From Agelaius tricolor (taxonomy: Eukaryota > Chordata > Aves > Passeriformes > Icteridae): a DNA stretch of 64,000 nucleotides. The stretch's first letter is position 1; every line of letters begins with the position of its first letter. The stretch lies in NCBI GenBank assembly GCA_023055355.1, contig JALJCS010000004.1:24836744-24900743 (forward strand), in the 5' to 3' direction. The notes beneath the pieces are model-generated. The model did no database searches and was not told the origin of the DNA. It saw nothing but the letters and a program-made list of their open reading frames with translations. Positions 1 to 12,870 of this stretch are shown here, one piece after another. The position numbers and the translations under genes are program-made.

Positions 1-368
1 TGACAAAATTGTCCTAACTTTTGAGTGTGTTTTCTGTGATCAGCTTCAGTGGGAAACTGATTGAATTTCCAGTCTCAACTTTTTGACAAAAATTGCTATC
101 TAATATTACTTACTCAGAACAATACTTCAAATCTATCTTACTGCACTGTTGATGGGTGCTGAATTATGTAACTTTCCACTTGTAAAATTCTTGCACAGCT
201 TAGACATGGGAAATTGCTATTGTCTCTAGTTTAGGCTTAGAAGACCAGCTTTGATGTTGGAGTGAAGCTTAAAAAAGGGTCAGACTTTTCTCCTCATTTA
301 ACTAATGATAGATTATAATAACATTATATCCATTTGCACAGAAATAGCAGGATGATACTTGCTAGTCA

Positions 369-393
369 GGTAGCCTCCATGAAGGAGGCTACC
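369..393. repeat. short perfect hairpin
   Basis: The arms GGTAGCCTCC and GGAGGCTACC are perfect reverse complements around the 5-base loop ATGAA. This 10-bp stem is GC-rich in an AT-rich setting. No T-run follows it and no gene lies beside it, so a function is not implied. Confidence 0.6.
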
Positions 394-1247
394 ATATTCA
401 CAGTTCTGAAATATGAAGAGAGGGACCTTAAAAGTATTAACACAAAGTTAAGCTGCTGTTTGGAACAAACTCAGATCTGTTATTAACGGTTTTGGGAGAG
501 AGAGATTTGTTAGCCATGTTCCTCCCTGAGTCTATCTGTGGTCTATGCACTGAAACAAACCTTGTTCAGAAATTTCCTGTAGTACAGTGTGGGGATACAT
601 GCTCCGAGAAGTGCGACTGGAAACTCCCCAGGACGTTTGCTGATTCTCAGTCTGGGAGCCAGCTGGCAACTATAAAATTCCAGTGGAAATTAATAATAAA
701 TAAATAGATACAAAGTAAAAATAAGCAGAGATAAAAAGGATAGTAAGTCCATCATTACCTCAGTCTAGTTCCAACAGTGTGGTCAGGCTCCAAGCAACCC
801 AAGGATCTTGCACTCCAAGGCAGACTGTGAAGAAGAGGTGGGGAAGACAAACACTTGTAGGGGCAGGGAGCTCAGCTGACTTCCTGGTTGTGCAGGTAGA
901 TTACTTCGTTAGCAGGTCTTAGAAATGAGAAGGAAAGATCACCTCCTTTGTCTCAGGAAGGCCATACAGACTTCGAGGCTGGGTTGAGATAGATAGGAAA
1001 GAGTGATAAGGTTGTGGAGAAGCAGGCATGGCCTACATCAAGGATTGGCACAAGCCTGTCTTGGCTGTATGTGACACTGAAACTTATGCAATTGCCTTTC
1101 CTGCTCTTGCCCTTCTCCTCTTGTAGGGATGTAGGGATGAGATGACTAGAGCATTGCTTCTGGGCAGAAATTGTCCTCTTACCCTTATGAGAAAAACTCT
1201 GCTGAAACAGTAGCAGACATGAGCACATCTCCTCAGCCAAAAGGCTC

Positions 1248-1285
1248 AATGAAGATCTCAATGAAGATCTCACTTAAAGATCTCA
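1248..1285. repeat. short tandem repeat, three copies of an AAGATCTCA-type unit
   Basis: AATGAAGATCTC occurs twice in direct succession, followed by the diverged copy ACTTAAAGATCTC. The unit is about 12 to 13 bp and each copy contains a BglII-type AGATCT palindrome. It is a minor local duplication. Confidence 0.6.
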
Positions 1286-2210
1286 AATATCTGAGCATGA
1301 GTGCCAGCCTTGTGAGCACTCATTCTGCAGCCCAGCATATCTTCTGGCAGTCTGGGGCTGCCAATAATCACACAAACCTGGTCATAAAAGCTCTCCACTG
1401 GCTGGTGAACTAGACCATAGTGTCATCTCTGTCATAAAACGAAGAATTACTACAGCAGGACCTGGGGTCATCCACTGTGGGACTTGGCAGTGCCATTTAT
1501 ACAGGTTTGGGAACCTGTATACCATACTTCCATATGATCCTGACATTTTGATAAAGCTGAGGTCATTCTTCCCATTGTAATGTCATTTCTACCAGAAGGG
1601 TTATGGGATGCCTTTGCTTATTATCTGGAACAGGAAATGGGGATTCATTCTAAGAGAATTAAAAGGTAACTGAGAAAGAAAGAAAATTACCTCTATATCA
1701 CATCAAATATTTGAATGATGTCACTCTCCTTAAGGAATACGACCTTGCCATGTGTGAACAAAAACCTTCCCAATCAAAGTGGGCATAATGATCATCTGAA
1801 CTACTCAATGTTCTCAGTCAAATTCAAATTAGTGAGCATCAATTTTTTGATGGCTTAGTGCATAACAATTTGCTCCGAAAAGAGCAAAGGAGCAGTCAAA
1901 ATCACCATCTTGTGCAGAAGATTACTATTTTTCTTCACAAGTCTCTGTGACTACGAGTTTAATGATATTTTTAATATTACAGTATATAATATCATAAAGT
2001 CATCAACATATTCCCAAACTATACTTTAAATTCTTCCTAGAAGATGGGAGGCTTGAATCAATTGCACATTTGCAATTGATATGATATTGCACAATGCATC
2101 TGAAATTCTACACTGGAGAAGGAATAATAACAAAAGAAACACAGAGAGAAGTATTCTGGTAAGAAACAGTAAGTTTCTACCCTGTTCTTTCTGCTGTAAT
2201 TTCCCAGAAG

Positions 2211-2360
2211 GGAAGTGCTCAAGACCAGGTTGGATGGGGCTCTGACTACCTGGTCTAGTGGAGAGTTTCCCTGTGTGTGGTAAGGAGGTTGAAACTAGGT
2301 GATCTTTGAGGTGTCTTCCAGCACAAACCATTCTATGTTTCTATTGTTCTGTGATTTATG
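2211..2360 (+). mobile_element. CR1 LINE, 3' end fragment
   Basis: The segment follows the CR1 3' end in sense orientation. Recognisable steps are GGAAGTGCTCAAGACCAGG, TTGGATGGGGCTCTGA, ACCTGGTCTAGTGG, GAAACTAGGTGATCTTTGAGG and CAAACCATTCTATG. It finishes in the degenerate TTCTAT/GATTTATG direct repeats that end CR1 copies. Only about 150 bp remain, so this is a strongly 5'-truncated and diverged copy, as target-primed reverse transcription usually leaves. It has no coding capacity. Confidence 0.85.
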
Positions 2361-2689
2361 ATTTATGCTCTGTGTCTCTTGTATGAAATTCTTATCTGTA
2401 AGTAAATTGGCACTAATTGTGGGGTGGGTGTCTCTGGCTTACTCCTGCTATAGGAATGTCTTTTCCTATGAGTTCTTAGCTGCAGTCTGAATGCTCATAC
2501 TGTGTTTTCTGGGCCTGCCTAAGTTGTAGGTGAGAGTCTACATGAAAGTATTGGGAGGTACAGTGGCAGATGCCTTTGGTTCAAAGCTCTGAAATCCAGA
2601 AGAAACTGCTTTTTAGAATATTATCCTCTGTCCTGAAGTCACTTAGCCACAGTTTTGCTAACATTAGCAGGCCTGATGTATTTCTTCCT

Positions 2690-2776
2690 TTCTTTTTTTT
2701 TTTTTTTTTGTTTGTTTGGTTGGTTGGTTTGTGGGTTTTTTGTTTGTTTGTTTGTTTGTTTTTGTTTTTTTTTGTT
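2690..2776. repeat. poly-T and (TTTG)n low-complexity tract
   Basis: A run of 17 T at 2693-2709 is followed by TTTG, TTGG and TTTG repeats. In forward translation it gives a very hydrophobic Phe/Val/Leu/Cys string that can be mistaken for a membrane protein. Confidence 0.95.
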
Positions 2777-4685
2777 CCCCTTATCTACATACTAGGGACA
2801 CTTGAGAAGCCACAGAGGTCAAATGTTTCTATTCCAGTTAGGAGCTGCATGTGCAGTCTCCAGAAAGGCTCTAAATCACCTGAACATCTAACAAATCCTT
2901 TGGCATGACAGCAGTTCAAAGGCAAAGCCATCCAGCTATGATTAGTTATCCATTAAAGGGTTTGATATTGTAGATGAGGGCAATGTGAAAGGAAAATACA
3001 GCTAACACACATCCCCTTTCTTGGTTTATGCTTCCTGATGAAAAGTGAAGTGCAAGCAACAGAAGGATGTGTGCTGTAACATAAATTATGTTGTTAATGG
3101 TGCTTTCAATGCTGACAGAAGGAAGCCTGCAGCCTCTTGCCTAGAACATATTCCTGGCTCCACAACTCCAGAGAAACCATGATGAGAAGATGAGTGGGGA
3201 AAATCTGAAGGAGTGCTGTGAAGGAGGAGAGCAAGCCCAATGCATTCTGTTCCGGTCAGTCTGACTCTTTCCTACTTTCAACTACTGAGTGTGACTTTCT
3301 GTCCTGTCTAGGGCTCTCTCTCCAAGCCAGAAAATGTCTGACTTGGTCCTTCCAAGCAATTCCTTATAACTACTTTTATGCAGTGCTACCAAGAGAAACT
3401 GCAAACAGCTGGTGCATTTTCATCTTGTATGACATGTTCCCTAAGTGGATTTGCCAGTGGACTCCCTCTGATCCTGAATAACATCCATTCACAGATAATC
3501 CGTAATGATATAGTTGGTGGTTATAATGCTGATTAGGACGTGACAGGAACAGCAGTGCTTGAAAAGCTAACAGTATTTGAAGAAGTTATTTGATGGATTC
3601 ATTCCTCTTCCTGTGAGAGGTGAATGGAAAAGGTATTAGTCTTGAGGGGGAGCTGGACTAAAGCTCAGTTTGTAAGGTCCACAGCAAATAATTGATAGTG
3701 GACTGCAGCTATTTATAACTGCAGTCAGAGGGACAAACTCATCCCTTACAAGCCTAGCTTTGCTTGGTTTTCTATAGGCAGCATTGATTGTACAGCACCA
3801 ACCACATCAGTGCAAGCTAGCAGCATAAATCACCACTCACAGTCTATAGCTGACTTCAGCCTTAGCTGAAGTTCATGCTAGTGTTCCTAGATCTCTTAAC
3901 CACATTAAAATGAGTCCATCTAGTGTTTCTATCCCTGCTGTAGTCATACCTTTGATCACAATGCAGCCAATAACATGTCTCTAGGGACTGCAGGGCCCGC
4001 CAGGAGAATACATGTTTTGTTTCTGGCTTTGGTTTTATGTGGTGGCTTGGGACACACCCTCTATCTCAATGTCTTCTATGATTAGGAGAATACTATAATT
4101 ACTTTTCTGAATCTCCAGAATGCTGTAAGGCAAGTGCTGGTCAGATGCTCAGAAAAAGGTTTGAGGGTGCATATAAACAAAACACAAATTATGTGCCAGT
4201 ATAGTAGTATGGAAATGAAAGCTCTAAACAAAATTTCCTATAAGATAAGCACCAAAGCAATGACACAGTCAGAGCCAGTCCAAGCACTATTGAGGAAAGC
4301 TTATATAGCTGAATTAATTGACAGCTGCTATGATTATGCATTCAGAATTATTTTTCTAAGTAGAAGAATCATGTTTTATCTGGTTTATCAAGATGGGCAC
4401 CTTGAGCAATGTCTATGTGCCAAAGAACTTCTCTGTAGTTCCTATTCTTCCTCAGCTACCTTCGTCCATCCAATAAAATATGCTACTTTTTGTCTGTAAA
4501 CCATTCCTTGCTAGGAATTGCTTACTATTGTAGTAAAAACCAAAAAGGACTCCAGTATTAGAATGTTTGGAAGAATCAAGGATGATGGTGCTCATGAGCA
4601 AAAATATTGCACAAAATCCTTTCCCAAGACAAACTGTGGGTGATGGGGAGGTGTTCTATTAAAATTAGTAAGGTCCATGGTTATT

Positions 4686-4714
4686 ACACACACACACACA
4701 AACACACACACACA
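4686..4714. repeat. (CA)n microsatellite
   Basis: About 14 AC units with one AA interruption, followed by an A run. It is a simple repeat and likely length-polymorphic. Confidence 0.95.
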
Positions 4715-5360
4715 AAAAAAGCAACTTAAAGCTGCCTAAAGAGTCACAAGCTGGAGAAGGAATTCTTTTCAATGATAACACGTAGCCTAAGAAAATATTT
4801 ACATAAAATCCAATTTTAAAATTTTCTTTGGATATTTAAGCCAATGGAGCAATTGCAATTGAGGTTTACTCTCATTACTAATTAAACCACAATGATTAAA
4901 TTAATTACAAGACAATGTAAATTACCACAACTGTCTTGGTTTTGTGTGCTGTAGCGAGCAACTGCAGGTAACCACCTGCTGTAAGAAGGACACTTGTAAA
5001 TAATGCTGTGCCATTCTGTGCACAATAGCATTATGGGTCTTTCTTTAAGAAAATACTTAAAAACTGGATATCCCATTTGCTCTGACCTGGACTAGTGCTG
5101 GATGTACTACTTAAAGCATGAGTCACTTGAAACATAATGCAGCAGACTGCTGAGGGAGCAACAATCCTTCCTTGGGATGGATCCTTTCAGGACAAAGTAA
5201 GTGGGGCAGAATCAAAATGGCTGCACACTCTTTTGAAAACAAGCCTGTCCTTTCAGGATGGGAAGTGCCTCCCATTGCAGAGGCCAGCTTGAACAAAAGA
5301 GAAGCTGACAAGTCAAAGATCACAAAACCAAACACAGGAGATTGTAAACCAATTTCAGTT

Positions 5361-5430
5361 TACAGAATCAAAGAACCACAAGCTGTTCTGAGTTAGAAAG
5401 GATACACAAGGATCTTCTTAGTCATGATGA
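5361..5430 (-). mobile_element. CR1 LINE, 3' terminal remnant
   Basis: The plus strand reads ACAGAATCAAAGAACCACAA, then CTGTTCTGAGTTAGAAAGGA and CACAAGGATCTTCTTAGTC. This matches the antisense CR1 end (AGAATATCCTGAGTTGGAAGGGACCCACAAGGATCATCGAGTC type) also seen near 14.61 kb. About 70 bp survive with many substitutions, so this is an old copy. Confidence 0.6.
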
Positions 5431-8400
5431 CCTCAAGCGCTATCATTATTTGACACCAAAAGCAGATTTTTTATGGAAGTAGTAACAGGTTTTACATTCT
5501 TTTTTTCCATTGAAAGACTATGATAAAGCATAACATCAAAGATTATACAATATAATAATGAAATTATATGCCTGTGGGTGTTTCTCTGATGTCTTATGGC
5601 ACTTCTGTGTTTTCTTATCTCCCTATACCCTTAATACTTAGCCTAAGTTGTCATTCCCACTTACGTATTAATTTTATACCGCTATTTTTAAGCAGCTGAC
5701 ACCCTGACACCAGTTCCACTGGAAGAAAGCAAGATAGGTGTAGGAGTTGGACACTGTGCCAGTCTGTCTATGCTTGCAGACTGATAAAAATTCATGTTGT
5801 TTGACACAATGATATATGCTCTTTCATTTATATAAAATAAAACTCTGAGGACGATAAAAGCCTGTGGGTTTAGAGCCTTCTGAAGTAACCCTTTCTTCTA
5901 GCAGCTGTAGAGCACAGCAAGCACTCTTTTAAAGGCAAAGTATGTGGTCTTTCCACACCATTTTCAAGAAAAATGATAGATCTCCATACACAACTGAACT
6001 TGTGAGGTACAGTATATACATACTTAAATGTTGCTTTTGACTCCTCTCAAAAATAAATAATTACATTTGGGTGATGTTGTAGTCAAATCTCTTTTAACTG
6101 AACATCATTGTTGCGCTGAATATTTCCACGTTGTTACCCACGTGCCTATGAAATAATGTAATTCTTGATGGAGTGAACAAACAGAAAGGTTTGTGTTAGT
6201 TTGGCTCCACAGAGATATTTCCTCCTTCCCCACTAAAATCTGTACCTCCTTTTTCACTCTTCTAGCCATCTGGAGCTTTTTTATAACTTATATTGGTATC
6301 TTTTAATACTGCTATGTGGCATGCTGAAATGAAGTTCATTCAGCTAATTCATTTTCAAAAATGCCCAAAACTCATTTTATGGGATCATTTACTTAGGGGC
6401 TAGTTGCCAAAATAAAAGAAATAAAACTTTTCTACAATTTCTGGCACATAAACATGATTTCTTTATTTGTAGTATACTGAGATAAACCAAGATAAGGCAG
6501 CTCAAAATGTCATCTGAGTAACCAAATATACTTCGAGTGAAAATACAAAATTTACATCCTGTTTGTGCCTTTGTTCTCATAAGCTGTGTTGGGATCCAAA
6601 AACTCTCTGCTCTATTTCTCTAACAAACTTTCTTATCAAAGAAAAATGTCAAATGCTCCTCCACAGATGTAGGCATAGAAGTGATCTATGGTTCTTAAAT
6701 TTCTGAATTGCTTTAGAAGGAAAAACTGTCCAAACCTTCCATAGAGCAGCTCCATGGAAGCAATTCAATGTAGAAATCCTTCAGTTTAATGATATCCACA
6801 GAAACCAGAATGAAATATTAACATTTTTGTGACCTGAACATCTGCCTTTATGCGAATGTCGTCAGCAATAACCCCATTCAGATAACAATCTTATCTTCTT
6901 TACAGGATTTTTTCCTTGTACTTGCCAGATACATTAATTACTTTTGTAGTTACATACGTGTCAGTATTTATCTTGTTCTTGTTCAGGTCAGATGTTCCTT
7001 AATGATTTTTTTAAATGTAATTCTCAAACTCTGGACATACTCGTGTAGTCTCACATCCTATATCAATCAGACATGAACTTTCCCAAAACTTAGGTTTATT
7101 CCACTAAAATTGAGTCTAGTATAATACAACCAAACATGCTTTCTTCTTCCATAGTTAGTGTTAAATATGAACAACAATGTGAATTGAATACAATTTTTTG
7201 TATTTATTTGCTTTCATTTTTTCTTTTATTTTTTGCTTCTTTTTGTCCCATGGTATGTATTTCTGCAAGGTAGAGCACATGTATGTCTGTATCTATTTGT
7301 TTGTATGTGTGTGTTTTTGACAGAGCACAAAGATTCAAGGAATCTAATTTCATTTCACTTTGTGGGGTTAGAATCTCTGACATTTCAAAATTATTTTTTC
7401 AAAAGCCAAAAGCTAACTGGTTTTGAAATATCATTGGAGATATCAATGATGCCTCTTTCTCTGAGGAGAGAGAAAAATATACATAGGTTGATGCAATTCC
7501 TTCAAACTGCACTTTCCTAAAATATAGGATTGTAGTGTAAAGAATAGTCGGAAGATCAGATGTCACAGCAAATGTCTCAGCCCTTTAGCAATTGAATACT
7601 TTAGAAGAAATATTTATGTGTCTTAAACAAACTTTTCTCCTCCTTTTATGTATTCTTTCCTTCTTGTCTTGCAAAACTCCTTATTCATTTCCTAGAAAAA
7701 GCCCTCCGTATAAAGACTCATTGGAAAGCAGGTAGTTATTCTTAGAGCTGTCAGCGACTGCAGCTCTGAAATAGGAGTTGAGAAATTCCAAGAAAATAGC
7801 AATGGAAACTGCTGGAAACCTAGAAACAATTTAATCTAAGGTTATCTTTTCTTTAAAACTTGCTTGGAAAAGGTCAGAAACATCCGGTTTTTTTCTCCAG
7901 GAGATCACAGTATTGCCAATTGTGATTCAATATTTATTTCTCACTGTACACAGGTTTATTTATTTCCCTTTCCTTCAAGAATACATCCCCCATGTTTCTT
8001 CCTCTCTAATGTTCACCAGATGTGAAAAGCAGCCTGAGAGACTCTGAAGCATTCCTCACCTTCTCACTTGCTAAAGCCATCAACCAGATTTTCAAAAGCC
8101 AAAGCAGTCCTTGTTGTCAAGACTACCTGTTATAAGATGTAGTCTTATTAACTTCTTTCTCCTCCTGGTTTTCTAGGGGTAAGGTATTAATTCCAAGAAG
8201 GATTTTTGCCCTGTATTTATCAACAAACTTACAGCAGGGAGCCAAGATGAGCTGTCACATATGTGTTGGGTTTAAGTTATGTGAGGGAAGGGACAAAAAG
8301 AAGAGCAGTGTTCAGGCTGATCCCTGAGCACTATGCCTACTTTCTCTGTCTCCACCTCTCCCGGATATTGAGAAGGTGCTCAAATGTTTCACAAATGTCA

Positions 8401-9141
8401 TCCAAGTCAGGTGAGAGCAGAGTATTTCACAGAGACAGAATTTTGCATAAGGCTATGGTTTGGTTGGATAGATCATTCCCAAATCTGTTTAGAACTTTAG
8501 ATAGACTTATTTTCAGTCATGGCATCCTGGTATCTTTGAGATGCAGTGCAATGTGATCATAGAGTTAGTTTTGAGAGCTCACTGTGGCTTTTGCTTAGCA
8601 GAGCTACACAGATCTGGTGGGCTTCTCATGGTCTTTAAGGCAATGAAATAAGGTTTTCCTCTCATTTCTTGGGAAAGACATACGTATTGTTGAGGTTAAC
8701 CTTGGCCCAGGTTATGGCTGCAGTTCCATGGATAAGTGGAGCAAGGCTGGTTCCTACTTTTTGGAATTGCACTGGCAAACCTGGGGAGAAATGACCTTAT
8801 CTTTTTCCTTCTTCAGTCTTGTCTAATCAGCAAACCATTTCTCTTTTGTTTTTCTTTTAATCATTTCTCATTCTTCTGAAGAGCAATCTAATAAATTCCA
8901 CTCTTCGCTTTTATTTTTTTGAAGTTTTTCTTTTAAGTAAAGCTTGGGCTGAAAATTTGCAATAACATGGGTGGAGAAATTATGAAAAAATCCTGTAAAG
9001 CTAAACAGCTGTCTTGGTCTCAGTTTTTCATTAAATAAACACTTCTGTCAATGTTCAGTAAATGGATATCACTTCTGCAGGTGCTTAAATAGAAAATAGA
9101 AGGAAAAAAATGTTACTTGCTTTATCTTCTCTCACACACAG

Positions 9142-9212
9142 TTCTTATAGATTTCATTGTACATTTTCTTGTAGATTTCATATTTTTATAGATTTCATCA
9201 TTTATAGATTTT
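9142..9212. repeat. degenerate tandem repeat of a TATAGATTTCAT-type unit
   Basis: Four imperfect copies occur in about 70 bp: TTATAGATTTCAT, TTGTAGATTTCAT, TTATAGATTTCAT and TTATAGATTTTTT. Spacing is 15 to 25 bases. It is probably a decayed minisatellite. Confidence 0.65.
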
Positions 9213-9372
9213 TTAAATTTAAGACAGTTTTTTTTTTTTTTAACTGAAACCGGGTTTATTTCCTACTGATATTGAAGGAAAGAAGGCAGGATTGCTTACA
9301 TGTTCATTTTCTTCTTTTAGTACACAAATCAGTTTTTACCTCAGAGATACAAGTTCATTGCAAGAAAATGCA

Positions 9373-9388
9373 GTGTGTGTGTGTGTGT
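9373..9388. repeat. (GT)n microsatellite
   Basis: Eight uninterrupted GT units within an AT-rich surround. Confidence 0.95.
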
Positions 9389-9878
9389 CTCTTTCTACTC
9401 TTGCTGTTTAAGAGTCAAGAAAATAATGGGAAAACTTCTCCCCCAATAAGAAATGAAAAACAATCTATGTCCTTAAACTTCTGTCCAATGTCCAGTGGTT
9501 AACACAATCTGAAAGCTACAATTCATAGAATTTTAACACAGCTACATTGTTCTCACATAGTTTTTCTATTTCTATTTGCCTTTCTTTATGTAAACCCAGA
9601 TTTTCTGTTGTGCCAGCCAAGTGGTGCAATGTGCCTGGAAAAGAAATAGGAATCACATGGGGAGCTTTTATCCTAATGCCACTACCTGTACATGGCCCCA
9701 GCGAAGGAGCAAGGTGTGGTAGCACATCCAGAGTCAGCAAACTCCACTTACCAACTGCTAGGTGTGTGTTGCCATGCAATGTGCCAGGTATTGGAAAATG
9801 GCACATGGGGGACAAGCATTTGCCTGCTGAAGCACATTGCAGTAAGACTGTTTTTTCAGGAATAGAAATGGATTTTAG

Positions 9879-9937
9879 CATGGAATCACAGAATATTTTA
9901 CATTGGAAACGACCCTTAAGATCAGTCTGTTCAGGGG
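9879..9937 (-). mobile_element. CR1 LINE, 3' terminal remnant
   Basis: The plus strand reads CATGGAATCACAGAATATTT, then CATTGGAAACGACCCTTAAG and ATCAGTCTGTTCAGGGGTCC. This is the antisense of a CR1 3' end. Only about 60 bp are recognisable, giving an extremely short 5'-truncated copy on the minus strand. Confidence 0.8.
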
Positions 9938-12299
9938 TCCTCTCAAAGAATGATGAAATTTTTGCATTTTCCTACTCTTGTTCTGGTTTTGCTTGGTATT
10001 CTGAGATGATTGGGTGAAAATTCAGATATGTGACTCTTTCCCACATAGAGGATGTAAGAAAGACAAGCCTTTTCCCTTCAGAGGAGCTATATTGGGATTC
10101 CTAGTTGATTTAGTACTCCAAATTTCCCAGAGTCCTCAGCATTCTACAGTGGTAATCACAGAGCTAGAGCCTGCAACGCCAGATTTCTTCCTTGCAGTGT
10201 ACTTGGATTCAGTAATATCTGCAGTCCTGCCAACCTTTTCTCAGACATAGCCTACCTGGTGGGCTGCAAAACGCCTAGGAGCACTGAAGGTGCTGTTAGA
10301 AGAAAACTGATAACTTGAGTTTTAGCATCAGACAATGAACAAATAGATACAATGGTAATAACTACAAAAGAAATAGCTAAAATATTTTCATACAGATTCT
10401 TTTTTTTTTTCCACTTACCTTTGGTAATGTCAGTGCTATCTTTTCCTAATGGGTGAAATGTAATACTTTTCTAAAAGCTTTGTTCAGACTTGAAACCATA
10501 GACTTTCTTTGTGTCTCTGGAACAGCTGTTTCAAAGCGTTTTAAACCATTGGGCTGCTGCCAGACCTCAGTGTTTTTCTGGTTTCCAACACAGTTCTTAC
10601 AAATTTTAGATTGAAAACCTTTTAATATATTTCTGCAAACAGCTCACCATGACATTAGACCAATGTTTTAGTGGAATTGTTGAACAGAAAAAGATTGTAG
10701 TCTGTGAATCTCTGCATTGAAATACCTTTTGGACATAAAATAAATATCAGAAAAACAAATTATTTGCAAACTTTTTTTAGCAATTATTTGCTAATACTTT
10801 GCAAGACGCAGACTGGATCACAGCTTGCTCTATGTAACTGATAGTGGCAATTACATTATTTCAGCATGAAAATTACTTATTTACCAGCTTCCAAAGTTAT
10901 CACTGATTGGTACTCTATGTGTAACACAAGTTGCTCTAAAATCTGTTCCTGGGATATCTAGGACAAGTATGAAATCTGAATGTCATAATGTTTTTAACAA
11001 ACACATTTCTATTGACTTCCTCCAAGAAAAGCTAGTGTCTAGCATCTGAGTGACCATTATATTGCAAGATAGCAGTGTCTAGAAAATCTCTTCACACTTT
11101 TTAGGAATATATAGAGCTCAGAGTTGGTGATTGTTCTCCTCCTGCAGGTAGTTAAAATCAAAAGTTAAAAATATAACTTTTTCTTTGCAGATGCCTGAAT
11201 TCATTAGTGAAGAATGAAATATGAAGAGGTGCAGCTTTTTAACTTTTACTGTTAACAAGTTCTGTGTTCTCAAGTTGTTGTAAGTGAATCCCTCTGACAC
11301 AAGCCCTGAACTGCTGAAAGAAAGGTGCCTACTTTATGTGCTGGAGCAGTCTGAGGTGTGTTTAGATGCCAATGTTTAAAAACTGTCTGTAAAAGCAAGC
11401 AATGGAAATTGGACAGTGAGGTTTGCCAAGATTGCAAGAAAATTCCCAATGCATGTTACAGCAAATACCTTCAAGACAATGAACCAGTGATTGGATCACA
11501 AGCACAAATAGGATATTATTTTGCTATATTACTAATGCCATTTGCTGGAACTAAAATGGCCTGTCCACTTGCTGTTCATCGCTCTAGTGTAGAATACCTG
11601 TCCTCATCATGGGAGCCAAACTTCCTCCAGAAAAATAGAGAGAATGTTCACCACTGGTATGCTCATGTGCAATCCCTGCCATTTTTTCACTATTTCAGTT
11701 TCTGCATACGCGCTTTCTGCTCCCCTTCTGTGGCTGCCAGCAGTTTAGCAAAATACATGTACTGCTCCATGCAGCTCTCTATGAAGTGCAAGTATGACAC
11801 GGAACAACTTTTCTGATTAAAAGAACAGAAGTAAGCTTAGGGAGGTAAACAAAAAAAAAAAAAACAACTTTAAACAATCTCTACACCTAAGGGTTTTCTC
11901 AAAAGGCTTGAGTTCAGCTTTATTATCATTGCAAGGGATCGCAGCTAAGTGTGGAACAAAAATCCTGATTTCTTTGCCCAGTGATGTATGAGTAAGTTAC
12001 CTGATTCATTTAGCCACAGGTTCTTTCTCTGTAAAAGTACCTCAGCACAGTGCAGGCAGTGCTGAGGATTCTTTGGTCACTACACTGAAGGAGAGTAGAG
12101 TCCAGTAATGTTACATTCCTCTGGTGTTAACTGTAATCCCTACGACAAATCCATGCAAACAGAAGCACAAAAATAAATTAAAGGTTTTAATATTTTAATA
12201 AGTAAATAAATGAAAAAAAAAAAAAGGAGAGTGAGGCAGAGACAGAAAACCAAGCAGATGTGCAATAGCAAAAAACCCATGGTCTTCTGGTTCTAGTCA
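9938..12299. other. unique AT-rich sequence without a supported gene
   Basis: I see no gene or repeat family. There is a T run near 10400, a 14-A run at 11851-11864 and a 13-A run at 12213-12225. The 152-codon frame at 11358-11816 (+) resembles nothing I know and has no visible splice or promoter context. A stretch at about 11990-12045 faintly recalls a MIR core, but too weakly to call. Confidence 0.55.
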
Positions 12300-12741
12300 G
12301 AACCAAATTAATTTTTTGCAGTAGCTGTCACATGGGGTGGCCAGGACATGGAGTTTATTCTGTATCACTTCATGTCATTACCAGGCTTGGGGAAAAGGGA
12401 CTTTTTTCTGAGTAGAAGGGGTTCCTCCCTGTCAAGAAAAAGTGGAGAAGGCAATTGTCTTGTACTGTCTATTATTTTTCCACGTGACTCTTTTTTTTTC
12501 TTATACCCTCTGATATTAATATTTTTCCTGGTACTGTTCATTGCTGTTTTCAGTAAATTGCTCTTATCTTAATCCTTTGACTCCAAAAAGACTTCTTGAA
12601 GTCTTTTTTGCCTCCAATTCTTAACTCCATCCCACCACAGTAGGAAGAGGGAGGGGAGGGATGAGCAAGAGAGTGATGTGTGGTTTTGAACAGTCTTAGT
12701 GTGGGCATTGGATAGGGCAGTACCATTCCTAGACCACAACA
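12300..12741 (+). mobile_element. solo LTR, ERVL-like endogenous retrovirus family (old)
   Basis: The segment resembles a songbird ERVL-type LTR in sense orientation. Successive landmarks are AGCTGTCACATGGGGTGGCC, TTCTGTATCACTTCATGTCA, GGGACTTTTTTCTGAGTAGA, TTTTTCCACGTGACTC and TTCATTGCTGTTTTCAGTAA with ATTGCTCTTATCTTAA. Then come a CCATCCCACCAC purine-rich stretch and the end CCTAGACCACAACA. The 3' boundary at 12741 is fairly clear because it closes in CA. The 5' boundary is estimated. No internal retroviral genes follow, so it is probably a solo LTR left by recombination. Family recognition is from memory of the sequence pattern. What else it could be: a related LTR subfamily. Confidence 0.7.
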
Positions 12742-12870
12742 CATGGTAATCCTGACATTTGAATTATATTACCTTCAGGTGTTATTTATTTGTAATACTA
12801 CGTGTCCATTGATGCCTTCTGTATGCCCCATTTGAATCTGTGATGTGTGTTCTTCTCTGGTTTATATGTG

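Larger units (their letters stand above)
1..2210. other. unique sequence without a supported gene
   Basis: This is AT-rich sequence in which I recognise no exon or repeat family. Open frames on both strands stay near 100 codons or less, overlap each other and resemble no known protein. Two small structures are listed separately: a GC-rich hairpin near 380 and a short tandem repeat near 1265. Confidence 0.6.
2361..5360. other. unique sequence without a supported gene
   Basis: I recognise no gene here. The stretch holds a T/G-rich low-complexity tract (2690-2776), a CA dinucleotide repeat (4686-4714) and a perfect 8-bp hairpin at 3853-3872. An open frame at 4134-4499 (+) has a GLRVHINKTQIM stretch that superficially recalls reverse transcriptases, but nothing around it supports that reading. 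Confidence 0.55.
5431..9878. other. unique AT-rich sequence without a supported gene
   Basis: I see no recognisable gene. The stretch contains degenerate TATAGATTTCAT repeats (9142-9212), a 14-T run (about 9229-9242) and a GT microsatellite (9373-9388). The ORFs, up to 156 codons (9547-10017 +) and 121 codons (9516-9881 -), run over each other on opposite strands. One of them continues into a CR1 end, so both are likely fortuitous. Confidence 0.55.

Noticed and set aside
4134..4499. Forward frame with a GLRVHINKTQIM stretch recalling reverse transcriptases.
   Set aside because: No FADD or YADD box, no neighbouring polymerase motif and no repeat context. The likeness is limited to a few residues.
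11985..12045. Possible MIR core (AAGTTAC followed by TTCTTTCTCTGTAAAAG).
   Set aside because: The alignment needs several gaps and covers too few matching bases.
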